Origin: Diplonema japonicum
Lineage: Eukaryota; Euglenozoa; Diplonemea; Diplonemida; Diplonemidae
NCBI GenBank assembly: GCA_964019335.1
Contig: OZ025699.1
Span: 124,001 to 188,000 of the forward strand
Length of the DNA stretch: 64,000 bases
Direction: 5' to 3'
Positions 10,183 to 18,566 of this stretch are shown piece by piece. Position 1 is the stretch's first letter. Every line of letters starts with the position of its first letter. The notes under the pieces are model-generated. The model was not told where the DNA came from. It saw only the letters and a list, made by a program, of their open reading frames with translations, and searched no databases. The position numbers and the translations under genes are program-made.

Positions 10183-10358
10183 CAGCTACAGGATGGGGAC
10201 ACAGCTACGTCTACATAGAGGCATTTAGTTCTTGTCGTCGGGGTCGGTGGCGTGGGGTCAAGTGTCAGGGTTATCGGGGGCTGGTCTTCGCCGGCGCCTT
10301 TCGCGCCGCCCAGTGGGGACCTCGTGGAGGTGCCAGCTTCCTTCTGCTTATCAGACAT
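10179..10358 (-). pseudogene. LINE C ORF1, N-terminal piece
   Basis: 59 codons starting MSDKQKEAGTSTRSPL and ending CSW-stop. The start resembles MDQQTSADASTRPPL, the N-terminus of B- ORF1 at 52713, which supports it as the true ORF1 start. The stop codon overlaps the start of the shifted frame that continues ORF1. The ATG lies about 50 bases after the poly(A) of T1, so the 5' UTR is short. Confidence 0.6.
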
Positions 10359-10405
10359 TTCTTTTTTTTTTTTTTATTGTCGTGTAAGCGTTCCCACCTT
10401 AAACC

Positions 10406-10624
10406 TTTTTTTTTAATAATAATAATAATAAATATTCCACTACCAGGCGGGAGGATCGAAGGGGAGTAGAGAAAACCATTCAAGGGAAAGGGAAAGGGAA
10501 AGGGAAAGGGACATCACTTCAAACCAAGAGAGGTGTTTGAAAGTGATTCGTGAAAAGCAGTCTCTGTTACTGAGCCATTGGTCGAGGGGTCCTGGTCCGC
10601 TGCTCCCTGTTGTAAATTACTTGG
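10406..10624 (-). mobile_element. T1: 5'-truncated 3' end of a B-type LINE
   Basis: In the minus sense the sequence from gggtccaagtaatttac to the ATTATTATT tail and a short poly(A) matches the last 215 or so bases of B+ (to 23340) and B- (to 46590). It carries five ccctttc-type units where B- has about three and B+ one. It breaks into the 5' part of B+ ORF1 at about 10622. LINE C begins immediately after its poly(A). Confidence 0.8.
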
Positions 10625-11499
10625 ACCCGGTAGATGGATTCTTAGCCCACTACGGGGAAAAGACGGGGTGGAGCCTCTACAAGGAGGCTGTCGAGGACTG
10701 GAAACAGAGAAGGGCTCCACCTCCTCCTTCCGCCCTAAAGTCGAGAGATCCTCAACAACAGCAGAGCCCAGAACACTTAAAGGTTCTGGAAGAGCTACGG
10801 GGACAGCAGCAGGTGCTGCAACAACAACTGCAGATGCAACAGCAACAGCTGCAGCTCCAACACCAGCACCAACAGCAACAACCTCCGGACCAAGACAAAA
10901 TCCTGGAAATACTGAAGGGGCAGCAGCTACAACACCAGCAGCAGCAGCAACAACACCAGGAGCAGGTGCAACAATTCCAGCAGCAGCTACAAAAACAACA
11001 ACAACAACACCAGGAGCAGGTGCAGCAATTCCAACAACAGCTGCAGAATCAGCAGCAGCAGCTACAAAAACAGCAGCAGCAACATCAGGAACAGCTACAG
11101 CAACAGCAAGTAGCACACCAGGAGACGGTGAAGGGTCTCCTGGAGCTGGTAAAACAAAGCCAGCAGCAGCTGAAAAAGGACACCTCGGTGATCCAAAAGA
11201 CGCTGCACCAGTTATCACTGGGAAAAAAAAAAAGAAAAACCGCCACAGACCCCGACCAGCCCACGGTAGCCCTGCAGGACCACCCCCTCTCTCTTACGGA
11301 GTCGGAGACCGAGCAGGAGGAAACCCCATTAGGGGCGAGAAGGAGGAGGGTGCCCGAGATGCTAGAGCATCAATCGTCGAGGGAGACCCCCTACAAAACG
11401 CCGGAGGGCAGGGGTTCGGCAGGTACTGCCGAAAAGACAATCATGTCTACGAACGGGAGGAAGAAAGGCGGGAAAGGTTCCAAAGGTGTAAAGAAATAG
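10612..11499 (+). CDS. LINE B+ ORF1, Gln-rich coiled-coil protein, 5'-truncated
   Basis: The frame is open from 10537, but family sequence starts only near 10612 (NYLDPVDGFLAHYG). Upstream codons read antisense through T1, so there is no authentic start. A short conserved motif (FLAHYGEKTGWSLYKEAVEDW) aligns with B- and C ORF1. It is followed by a long Gln-rich region with heptad character (residues about 70-200) and a basic C-terminus (KKKRKTA; GRKKGGKGSKGVKK). By analogy it would be the RNA-binding partner of ORF2. The Ala/Thr-rich reading of the same bases in the +1 frame is a by-product of CAG/CAA repeats. Confidence 0.7.
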   Translation, partial: VNYLDPVDGFLAHYGEKTGWSLYKEAVEDWKQRRAPPPPSALKSRDPQQQQSPEHLKVLEELRGQQQVLQQQLQMQQQQLQLQHQHQQQQPPDQDKILEILKGQQLQHQQQQQQHQEQVQQFQQQLQKQQQQHQEQVQQFQQQLQNQQQQLQKQQQQHQEQLQQQQVAHQETVKGLLELVKQSQQQLKKDTSVIQKTLHQLSLGKKKRKTATDPDQPTVALQDHPLSLTESETEQEETPLGARRRRVPEMLEHQSSRETPYKTPEGRGSAGTAEKTIMSTNGRKKGGKGSKGVKK

Positions 11500-11861
11500 T
11501 GTTAGTAAAAAACAAAAAAAAAAGAAAGTGTTTTCCCTTCCCTTTACAAATTCACAAAGCCCCACCCCCCCATTACGTCATACCCCATAAAAAAAAAATA
11601 AAAAAAATAAAAAAAAAATAAAAAAACAACATAAAAAAAAAAAAAAATTAAAAAAAAAAACAAACAAAAAAAAAAACATAAAGAACATAAACGAGCTAAA
11701 AAAAAAAAAAAAAACAACAACAAAAAAAAAAAAGAAAAACCAAAAGAAAAAAAGTTGTCAAAAGAAAAAAGGAGGACAACAACAGCAACAAAAACAACAA
11801 CAACAACAACAACAACAAGAGGTCTGCAGAACAACACAAGCACTTTGCACAAGAGAAGTAT
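11500..11861 (+). other. A-rich inter-ORF tract of LINE B+
   Basis: Runs of A broken by single T, C or G bases (about 11515-11760), then a (CAA)n stretch to 11820. It looks unstructured. The matching position is A-rich on the sense strand in B- and C. No gene is seen. Confidence 0.7.
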
Positions 11862-11984
11862 GTACGACTTGGCTACTTCCCGCGGTCGAATCCTGGCCGG
11901 CCCCAACCGAGGGTGTCCACGGGGGACAAGGCGTTAGTGGTGGCGACGAGAGGTCTGTTAGGGCCGGCCCCCCCCAAGTCGTAC
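11862..11984 (+). promoter_or_regulatory. Conserved structured RNA element between ORF1 and ORF2 of LINE B+
   Basis: Closed by gtacgacttgg (11862-11872) and ccaagtcgtac (11974-11984). It contains ggccggcc twice, an internal hairpin tgtcc/ggaca, and the conserved aaggcgttagtggtggcgacg stretch. Much of it is near-identical to B- and C although flanking sequence has diverged. It ends 86 bases upstream of the ORF2 ATG at 12071. Confidence 0.75.
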
Positions 11985-12070
11985 AACCCTATCTTCGAAG
12001 ACCTGAAGGTAGGGGTGACCACATAGGCAGTGCGTTGTTCTTGCAGTACCGACCTTCGACGGCCGCTTCA

Positions 12071-12151
12071 ATGAAGAAGAGAAGATCCGGACCACATGGG
12101 ATGGATATCTTGAGATGCGGCGACGTCGAACAAAACCCGGGGCCAGCCGTT
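12071..12151 (+). pseudogene. LINE B+ ORF2, N-terminal piece with 2A-like peptide, cut by the PLE
   Basis: The ATG at 12071 gives MKKRRSGPHG then MDILRCGDVEQNPGP and AV, where homology to the B- ORF2 start ends at the PLE junction. The 2A-like motif matches DVExNPGP. The remaining ORF2 resumes at 18567 after 6.4 kb of foreign DNA, so the encoded polyprotein is broken. Confidence 0.8.
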
Positions 12152-12647
12152 GGTGGGGTGACTGAAATGGTTTTAAGTTAGGATGAAGAAGCGAAGAAAT
12201 AGATAAAAAGGGGTGGGAAAGAATAAATACTGCATACGAAAACAGAGAGTCGAGTAAAAAAGGGAAAAGGTGACTGACATCCTCAAGAGGAGCCTCCCAC
12301 GTACCAGGAATTAAGCAGAGGTTGCTTCCATGGCCCGTATCAGTCTATCGCCAGAAAGAATAATGAAAATAACATAACAAAGAGAAGGGGAGAAGAAACG
12401 GAAAAAGACGGCTTGGTCATCAGAGAATGTTGACCCAAATGTGTCGGCGGACGCAGTTTAACGTCATACCCGGGACGGAAACCATGTTGGGAAAGCAGAA
12501 GGGAAGTTAAGAGTCAAGAAGTGGAAAAGGAAAAGGTGGAAACTAAAATCATAGGGTGCGAGGTCTGTGAGACCCTGCATAGCCTATCGCCCTCGTAGCA
12601 CGCCGGGCCGGCACTCCTACATTGCGTAGGGTCGTCTCCAGTAGTTC
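12152..12647 (-). other. 3' non-coding part of the Penelope-like element
   Basis: Nearly 500 bases without a gene. In the minus sense it holds two copies of ggcgatag(g/a)ct-like sequence (near 12590 and 12345) and pyrimidine-rich stretches. I see no poly(A) tail and no convincing hammerhead ribozyme, although one CTGATGA-like string occurs near 12420. Confidence 0.5.
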
Positions 12648-15600
12648 CTAGTTGTAGGAGTTCAGCACAGTCGACCACTGTGACTCGCTGTAGTAGAGGG
12701 TCCCTGCCCCCACGAAGTCAGCGAGTAGGGCTGCCACAGTCGGATACGACTTGTCCTTGAACCCTTGGGTCTGCAACCGAAAGCCCTGTTCCTGGCGGGA
12801 AGCGTAGAGCCACGTCGAGTCATAACAGACCAGCAGACACGGGATCGCGACGCGTGTGTCGAGGGGGACCGTGACCATGGGGGTCTCACCCAGGAAGTGT
12901 GTGCAAGCCCTGGACATGCAGCTGAGGTCAAAGACGGCCTCGCCCTGGGAAAGGAAGCCCAGGTGTCGAAGCTCATCCAGGTCCTCAGGGCCGTCGACGT
13001 CTGCTTCCCTGGTGAGCCTCTTAAGGGCGACAAGTCCAGTGACTCTGGTGTTCGGCCTCGTCGCGGCGAGATCCCGTTTGGCCGCGGGAAGGGCGGGGCC
13101 GTCTTCGGGTTCCGGGCGTTTGTTCCTCTCCCCGTTGTAGGTGAGCAGGAGAGGGGTCCTCCCTGGAGTCCTAGTCTCGTCACCTCTTGGGGCCTCGGAA
13201 CCGAAGAGTGGGTGTTTCCAGCCGCCTTGGGCGAAGAACTCCGACCACCACTGTTGCTGTACCGCGGTGTTCAGCCCCGAGTGCCATTCGTGAGACAACC
13301 GAAGACGTTCGGTGGTAGGCAACGCCTTGTGCGCAATCAGAAGAAGCTGTTCCTGGTTGGCGACGGTTGCCTGTTGGTCGGCAGTTCTATCCGTGTCACG
13401 GGCCTCGAGCAGCAGTTGATGTGGAGAGGTGTCCAGGTGCATCGGGAGGGGACCGACCGACAGGAGCTGACGCTGGTGTTCGTCCAAGAGCTCCGGGTGT
13501 CGCCGGAAGTAGACCAAGAGACTGAGGTATCGATCCATCCGTCTCTGGAGGGCCCTTCGGTTGAGGGCTTCCTGATCAAAACCCTGTGACTGCTCGCGCA
13601 GGATGAGAAGATCCCCATCGCCTGTGGAGGAACTCTTACCACGACGGCTTTCGTGCTCGTAAGCAGTGCCGTCGTGCTTCTTCTTGCGCGAGGGTCTGTC
13701 CGGGGAGTCCTGCGTGAGGTCGATCATTTCTAAACCACCATCCGCCTGGTGAGGGTCTAGGGGAGCGTCTGCCTCGGCTCGGGCCACGGGCGGCTCCAGG
13801 GTCAGCGTCGTGTCTCTCTGGGCGTTGACCACCGGTTGAAGCGTCGCGTGTCCCATGGCGGGAGCCATCGGCGTATCCATCCCGAGTCCGATGTTCTCAT
13901 GGACGGACTGGATGCAAGGAGTGAGCTGTACCTGGCGGGCGCCGAGGGGGGCGTCTGCCAGAACGGGCGTTGTCACGGCTCGGGCGAGCGATGACTCCGC
14001 AGCCGACGTTGTCACAATCTGGGAGCCGACCACTGGTTGGAGTGTCGCGTGTCCCATGGTAGACGACGGCATCGGTGTGTCACTCCCGTGTCCGGTGTCC
14101 CGACGGGTGGACTGAGTGCAGGCCGCGAGCTGGGTGGATGACACGTCCGTTGGCGGTGGAAGGCATGGTGTCAACCGAGGCTCAGTAACCAGCCGCCTCG
14201 ACAGGGTCGCGCGGGGCGTCGGAATTTCGACAGACTTCGTAAGTCTGACCGCCGCGGCCGAGGGCGACCCCAGTCCGGCGTCCATCGGGGGCAGTCTACT
14301 GCTGGGAGGATCCGTCTGGAGCGTCGATGATATCGAGAACAGTACAGGTGCTGTGACACGGTCCGTCTGACAGGTTGCGACTGCTGTCTGTGGTGTAGAC
14401 TTGTGCAGACTCGAGACCTTCAGGAAGAGCGGGACAGTTCCGACCACGTTAGTCTGGCTTGCCGTAGACGTGGTGGTGACAGAGCATCCGGTGTGCACGG
14501 CTCGCGCGGCCACGGCGGCAGCTAGGGCTACGATGGCGGTGGCGACGGGCCGCCCGAAGTGAGCGGTGTGCGCATCCACACCTGATGCGGCGACTCCTGT
14601 GTCGAGCCGTCGGGTGCGTGCGGCATATGCAGCTATAGCTGCAGCTAGGGTGACATAAGTTAGGAGGGTGCGATCTTCCGGGGTGTTGAGAGCGGTCTCA
14701 GTCTTTCGCGCGCTCGAGTCGCTTACCTGGGGTGCCGCCGGGGTGATGACCGGCTCAAACTGGCGAAACTCAGCCTCAGGGTCTAGAACACGTGTGTTGT
14801 GTTTCCTGCCTGGGGTTGTCCTGGCCCACACATCGTCTGGGATGCAGAGGATGTTGTGTTCGGAGTATGTCGCGCAGATGTGTTTGAAGCTCTGGAGCCT
14901 TAGCCGTACGTCGGTGTCTTTGACCATGTACCTTCCCTTCTTCCTGAGAGCGATGAACCAGTGGCCGCTGAGACTTCGTTTCAAGGGACCAACGATCAAG
15001 CAGGGGCTTTCTTTCATGCCCGCACGGAAGACCTCCAAGTTTGCACCAACGACCATGAGGCAAGCACGTGACAAGGTCGAGCGGGAAAAGTTGCCAAGAG
15101 GATCGGGCGCTTCATCAGTGCTGGAAGGGGAGATGAGTCGTGAGAAGCCGTGGTACATCTCCTGGATCTCCTGCATTGTAGAGAAGGGGATGCGGTCCAC
15201 ACCAGCATAGTCCGCCAACCAGTTTATGACGGCCCAGCCGCATTCCAGGCCCAGGCGACCTTCCCCGCTGTTGGTGTGCAGGTTGATGGGGGGCGAAAAA
15301 ACCTGGTCCGTGACACCAGATGGTGAGACCACGGAGGCTGCTCGGGGTTGTGACGGTTCGACAAGACCTGAAGAGCTGTCCGAGGAACTGTCCGAGGGCT
15401 CGTCTGAGGGGCCCCCCGAGAAGGCGACTGAGGAGACGACTGAGGAGTCAGCTGAGGAGTCGTCCGAGGAGTCGTCCGTGGGAAGCGCACGGGGTTTCTT
15501 GGGGCCTATGTACGTTTTTTCCGGCAACCAAGAATCTACCGGGGCTTTGGCGTCGTATCGGTGGAGGACTTGCGTGAAGAAGGCCAGCAGGTTGCTTTTC

Positions 15601-18515
15601 TCCATGGCGAAGCGTCGATCCACGCGTTCGATAAGGAAGGCGTTGTACGCTTTCCGCAGGCCGCCCTTGTCGTGACCGCGATCTAGGAGCAGGTAGATCA
15701 CTGAAGCGATCTCCCGTTTGAGGTCCGCGATGTTGTTGGTCAGGGCGCAGGCACGGATGACCATGCCCTTGAAGATGCCTGGTCCCTGGGTGGTGGGCGC
15801 CGCGGTGTGCCCGTGGGTGAACCGCGTAGGCCGGAAGCGCCAGTTCTGCGCCTTATCGTTAATGCTAAGTCTAATATAGTTGTGCTTAGCTTGTTCGTGG
15901 CGCTCTATCCGGATGCGAATCCCGATAAAGGGGACGTCGCATGGGTCTGAAGAGGTCTTTACATAAGCCATGCCATAAAGCTCCTCCGGGGGTGGCGCAG
16001 TGCTCCACAACAGGAAGTCGTCGATGTAGCGACACGCGTTGCAGTAGCGTTTCAAGGTCTCCCAGTCCTCTTCGGCGAGGAGCTTGTCGATGTATGCGGC
16101 CTCCACGGCGTAGCAGAACAGGTTCGCCAGGTCGGGGGAGGCGTTCCCACCCATGGGGATACCCTTTACTTGACGAACGGCGCGGCCACCCTGCACAACA
16201 TAGGTGTTGTCAACGACGAGGTCCAGGAGCTTATGGATCCGTTCCGGGGTGTAGACATCGTCCTCGTCGGCATCTGTGAAGGAGCTCCCGTCCTTGCCAC
16301 GGGTGAGGTTCTTGCCGGTGAAGTCGAACGCTTCTTGGACTGCTTTACGAACCCCCTCTTTCAGACGCCCTTGGTCGAGGTTGGTGTACATGTCCCGGAA
16401 GTCGTACGTGGCAGGGGACAGGCTTTTGTAAGCCGTGTACTGCTGCTTGATATCCGCAGCTACGTTCTCGGCCGAGTCGACGATCCAGTACCGCTTTAGT
16501 CGGATACCGTCGGGACCGTGGGTCTTGGACCTGCCCTCCAGATCCTTGTCCAGCAGCGCGCGTTGGACAGCCTTCAGGAGGGAAGACAGTTCTAGATGGA
16601 GGGCCGTGGTGGCAGCTGTGGGTTTCTTAGCTTTATTGCCCGTTGTATCGCCGCCTGCTGCGACCAAGTTCTCCATAATTTCCTGCGTGCTGACCGCTGC
16701 TGGTTGGTCCACAGGGGGTGCATCAGTGGAGGAGACACCAGAGATCCACCTGACGCCCACTTTGTCTTTGTGTAGCTTCAGGGTACCGTACAGGTATGGC
16801 ATGCGACGTGTGGAATCGAGGTTGAAGGTCTTGGCTTGATCAGCTATTTCGGAGAAGATCGAGTCCAAGGGCTTCGAGACCGGCTCGAAAGCTTGGCTAT
16901 CAAGCTGTTGGTGCAGGATCCTGAGGTAGTGATCCTTGCAACAGACGCCAATGTCGTGGGTGCTTTTGTCTATGGGGAGGAAAACGTAGACCTCCTGAAG
17001 TTTACGGAGCTTTGTCTTGATGAACTCCGGGACTGAGGGGTCGAAGACCGGAGACTGAGTGTGGGGGTGGAGAAGGTTCTGTGCCTTGGCGAGGAGGACC
17101 TTCCGGAAGGAATCCTTTTTCACTGCAGGGGATCTCCGAAAGTTCTGAGTGATGAACCCGTTGATGTCCTCCTCGAGACTTTGGGAAGAGAGGAGGGCGT
17201 GTGTTGAGAGGCGGAACTTCATGCCTCTGTTCAGAACCTCCTTCACTTCGTCGTCATCGATGACCTCTGCTGCTAGTCCGCAGGCGTGTCCCTCATGTGT
17301 GTGTGAGGTCTTGCGCTTCGAGCAAGGGCAGTTTGTTGTAGGCTCGGCCGCTTCTGGACGCGGGGTCTCGATGCTGAGCTTCGTCACATTGCACACTGTG
17401 GCCTTGAGGGTTTGACCAAGCTTGTTGCACATGTGTACTCTGCGAAGGAGGGCTGGCTTGGGGCATGCCGCAATTACCTCCTTGTCCTCGAAGACCTTAC
17501 GCCAGAGGATCATCTCCTTGGCCTTGTGGTCAAAACTCGTTTTGAACCACACGAAGCCTTCGTCTCGGCGGACCACCTTTTTCAAGAGGGCAGGGCTGAG
17601 GCGGTTGGTGAGGCCTCGTTCGATAGCCGCGATCTTGGCGGTGAAGAAGTTCCCGACGAAGTAACGTCTCAGGAAGTTCAGGTACCTGAAGACGGTCTTG
17701 GGGGCCCAGGTAGTGAAGTCGTAGTTCAGCACATCGGGGTGTGCACACATCGCGGTGATCTTCATACACAGGGACTTGTAGTTGGACCCAGTAGCCTGGA
17801 TCGACAGCTCCCCGTCGTCGTTCAGCCGTATCGAGGGAGCGGTAGATCTGGTGGGGGTGTTGTTGGGGTTCGAAGGGGACGTAGTAGTGTTGCTGCTGGG
17901 GTCCTGTTTGGCATTCGAGCGCCCCTGGTGTTGGTGTCGCTGCTGTTGCTGCTCGCGTACCGTCTTAGGTTTACGTTTCGTGTTGCGGCGGCGACGGGTC
18001 TGCGTCTTAGCAAACCTACCACGCATGTTAAGGGAGCAAGCCAGCCTATTGATGTACTGGTTCTCCCTGGGGATCGCAACACGACGGAAGGACTTGGCGT
18101 CGTCGAAGAACTTGGGGTTGATCGATTCGACGGGGAAAGCGAATAACGGGCCCCCGTTTTCCCTGAGGGCCTTGTGAAAGCGGGTGTCGTTGCTTTCAGC
18201 GTTCTCTCTGTGCGATCTGGCGCTGCTCCAGTGGCCCTGCATACGACGACGTAAGGTGTTAAACGTCTGCCCTGCGTACACAGGTTCACCGTGTTTGTCG
18301 ACAGCGAGGTAGATGATACCTGCTGCGTCCTGTTCGGGGGCCTTTCCTTGGCGCATGTTCTTTACGATGCGGCTGTACTTGGCCATGAACTTGGCGGCTG
18401 CGTCCTGGCTGAGAGACTCCCAGAGGGCCCAGTCAATGCTGCCGTTGTTTCGTTTGCAGCTGACCGGGCTAGGCTTGGAGAAGTCCCGCGACTTCTTGAC
18501 TTGGTCCTTTGCCAT
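12648..18515 (-). CDS. Penelope-like protein: GIY-YIG nuclease, RT, and a Josephin-like protease-like domain
   Basis: 1955 codons in one intact frame. Residues 66-160 form a GIY-YIG nuclease (GIIYLAV, VYAGQTFNTLRRR, ENQYINRL with the catalytic Glu near 151). A NCPCSKRK...HTHEGHACGL Cys/His motif lies near 400, followed by a RGMKFRL string typical of this RT group. The RT spans about 560-900: YGTLKLHK, motif A DFRDMYTNL (near 703), GIPMGGNASP, and YIDD near 832. GIY-YIG at the N-terminus matches the permuted (Naiad/Chlamys-type) PLE layout; in classical Penelope it is C-terminal. About 1000 residues follow the RT: a Ser/Asp-rich linker, then LECGWAVINWLADY (near 1090) and SGHWFIALRK (near 1182), which resemble the Cys and His boxes of Josephin-type peptidases. 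A related but degenerate segment forms the last 120 residues. Confidence 0.8.
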   Translation of the reverse strand: MAKDQVKKSRDFSKPSPVSCKRNNGSIDWALWESLSQDAAAKFMAKYSRIVKNMRQGKAPEQDAAGIIYLAVDKHGEPVYAGQTFNTLRRRMQGHWSSARSHRENAESNDTRFHKALRENGGPLFAFPVESINPKFFDDAKSFRRVAIPRENQYINRLACSLNMRGRFAKTQTRRRRNTKRKPKTVREQQQQRHQHQGRSNAKQDPSSNTTTSPSNPNNTPTRSTAPSIRLNDDGELSIQATGSNYKSLCMKITAMCAHPDVLNYDFTTWAPKTVFRYLNFLRRYFVGNFFTAKIAAIERGLTNRLSPALLKKVVRRDEGFVWFKTSFDHKAKEMILWRKVFEDKEVIAACPKPALLRRVHMCNKLGQTLKATVCNVTKLSIETPRPEAAEPTTNCPCSKRKTSHTHEGHACGLAAEVIDDDEVKEVLNRGMKFRLSTHALLSSQSLEEDINGFITQNFRRSPAVKKDSFRKVLLAKAQNLLHPHTQSPVFDPSVPEFIKTKLRKLQEVYVFLPIDKSTHDIGVCCKDHYLRILHQQLDSQAFEPVSKPLDSIFSEIADQAKTFNLDSTRRMPYLYGTLKLHKDKVGVRWISGVSSTDAPPVDQPAAVSTQEIMENLVAAGGDTTGNKAKKPTAATTALHLELSSLLKAVQRALLDKDLEGRSKTHGPDGIRLKRYWIVDSAENVAADIKQQYTAYKSLSPATYDFRDMYTNLDQGRLKEGVRKAVQEAFDFTGKNLTRGKDGSSFTDADEDDVYTPERIHKLLDLVVDNTYVVQGGRAVRQVKGIPMGGNASPDLANLFCYAVEAAYIDKLLAEEDWETLKRYCNACRYIDDFLLWSTAPPPEELYGMAYVKTSSDPCDVPFIGIRIRIERHEQAKHNYIRLSINDKAQNWRFRPTRFTHGHTAAPTTQGPGIFKGMVIRACALTNNIADLKREIASVIYLLLDRGHDKGGLRKAYNAFLIERVDRRFAMEKSNLLAFFTQVLHRYDAKAPVDSWLPEKTYIGPKKPRALPTDDSSDDSSADSSVVSSVAFSGGPSDEPSDSSSDSSSGLVEPSQPRAASVVSPSGVTDQVFSPPINLHTNSGEGRLGLECGWAVINWLADYAGVDRIPFSTMQEIQEMYHGFSRLISPSSTDEAPDPLGNFSRSTLSRACLMVVGANLEVFRAGMKESPCLIVGPLKRSLSGHWFIALRKKGRYMVKDTDVRLRLQSFKHICATYSEHNILCIPDDVWARTTPGRKHNTRVLDPEAEFRQFEPVITPAAPQVSDSSARKTETALNTPEDRTLLTYVTLAAAIAAYAARTRRLDTGVAASGVDAHTAHFGRPVATAIVALAAAVAARAVHTGCSVTTTSTASQTNVVGTVPLFLKVSSLHKSTPQTAVATCQTDRVTAPVLFSISSTLQTDPPSSRLPPMDAGLGSPSAAAVRLTKSVEIPTPRATLSRRLVTEPRLTPCLPPPTDVSSTQLAACTQSTRRDTGHGSDTPMPSSTMGHATLQPVVGSQIVTTSAAESSLARAVTTPVLADAPLGARQVQLTPCIQSVHENIGLGMDTPMAPAMGHATLQPVVNAQRDTTLTLEPPVARAEADAPLDPHQADGGLEMIDLTQDSPDRPSRKKKHDGTAYEHESRRGKSSSTGDGDLLILREQSQGFDQEALNRRALQRRMDRYLSLLVYFRRHPELLDEHQRQLLSVGPLPMHLDTSPHQLLLEARDTDRTADQQATVANQEQLLLIAHKALPTTERLRLSHEWHSGLNTAVQQQWWSEFFAQGGWKHPLFGSEAPRGDETRTPGRTPLLLTYNGERNKRPEPEDGPALPAAKRDLAATRPNTRVTGLVALKRLTREADVDGPEDLDELRHLGFLSQGEAVFDLSCMSRACTHFLGETPMVTVPLDTRVAIPCLLVCYDSTWLYASRQEQGFRLQTQGFKDKSYPTVAALLADFVGAGTLYYSESQWSTVLNSYN

Positions 18516-18566
18516 TGTGCTAAGGAAGAAGTCCTTGCGGATCTCGTACCTGTTTTGATCTTTGCC

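Larger units (their letters stand above)
5839..10405 (-). mobile_element. LINE C (2A-APE-RT, without RNase H)
   Basis: Minus-strand LINE with ORF1 (10358-9271, frame-disrupted), an A-rich inter-ORF tract, a conserved stem-closed RNA element (9027-8905) and ORF2 (8810 to about 5841). The 5' end follows the short poly(A) of T1. The last 90 or so bases match the 3' end of the B elements, including the ATTATTATT tail before poly(A). It is related to B but is a different subfamily. Confidence 0.85.

Noticed and set aside
10578-11621. 347-codon Thr/Ala-rich frame overlapping B+ ORF1
   Set aside because: Shifted reading of CAG/CAA repeats. The Gln frame carries the motif conserved with B- and C.
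11862-11984. HDV-like ribozyme in the inter-ORF element, suggested by ggccggcc
   Set aside because: The two octamers are about 80 bases apart and the nested double-pseudoknot order of HDV-like ribozymes cannot be drawn.
12400-12440. Hammerhead ribozyme in the PLE 3' region
   Set aside because: A CTGATGA string occurs on the minus strand near 12420, but no GAAA box or closing helices follow at a suitable distance.
18291-18566. Upstream extension of B+ ORF2
   Set aside because: These codons are antisense to the PLE N-terminus. Family homology begins only at the junction at 18567.
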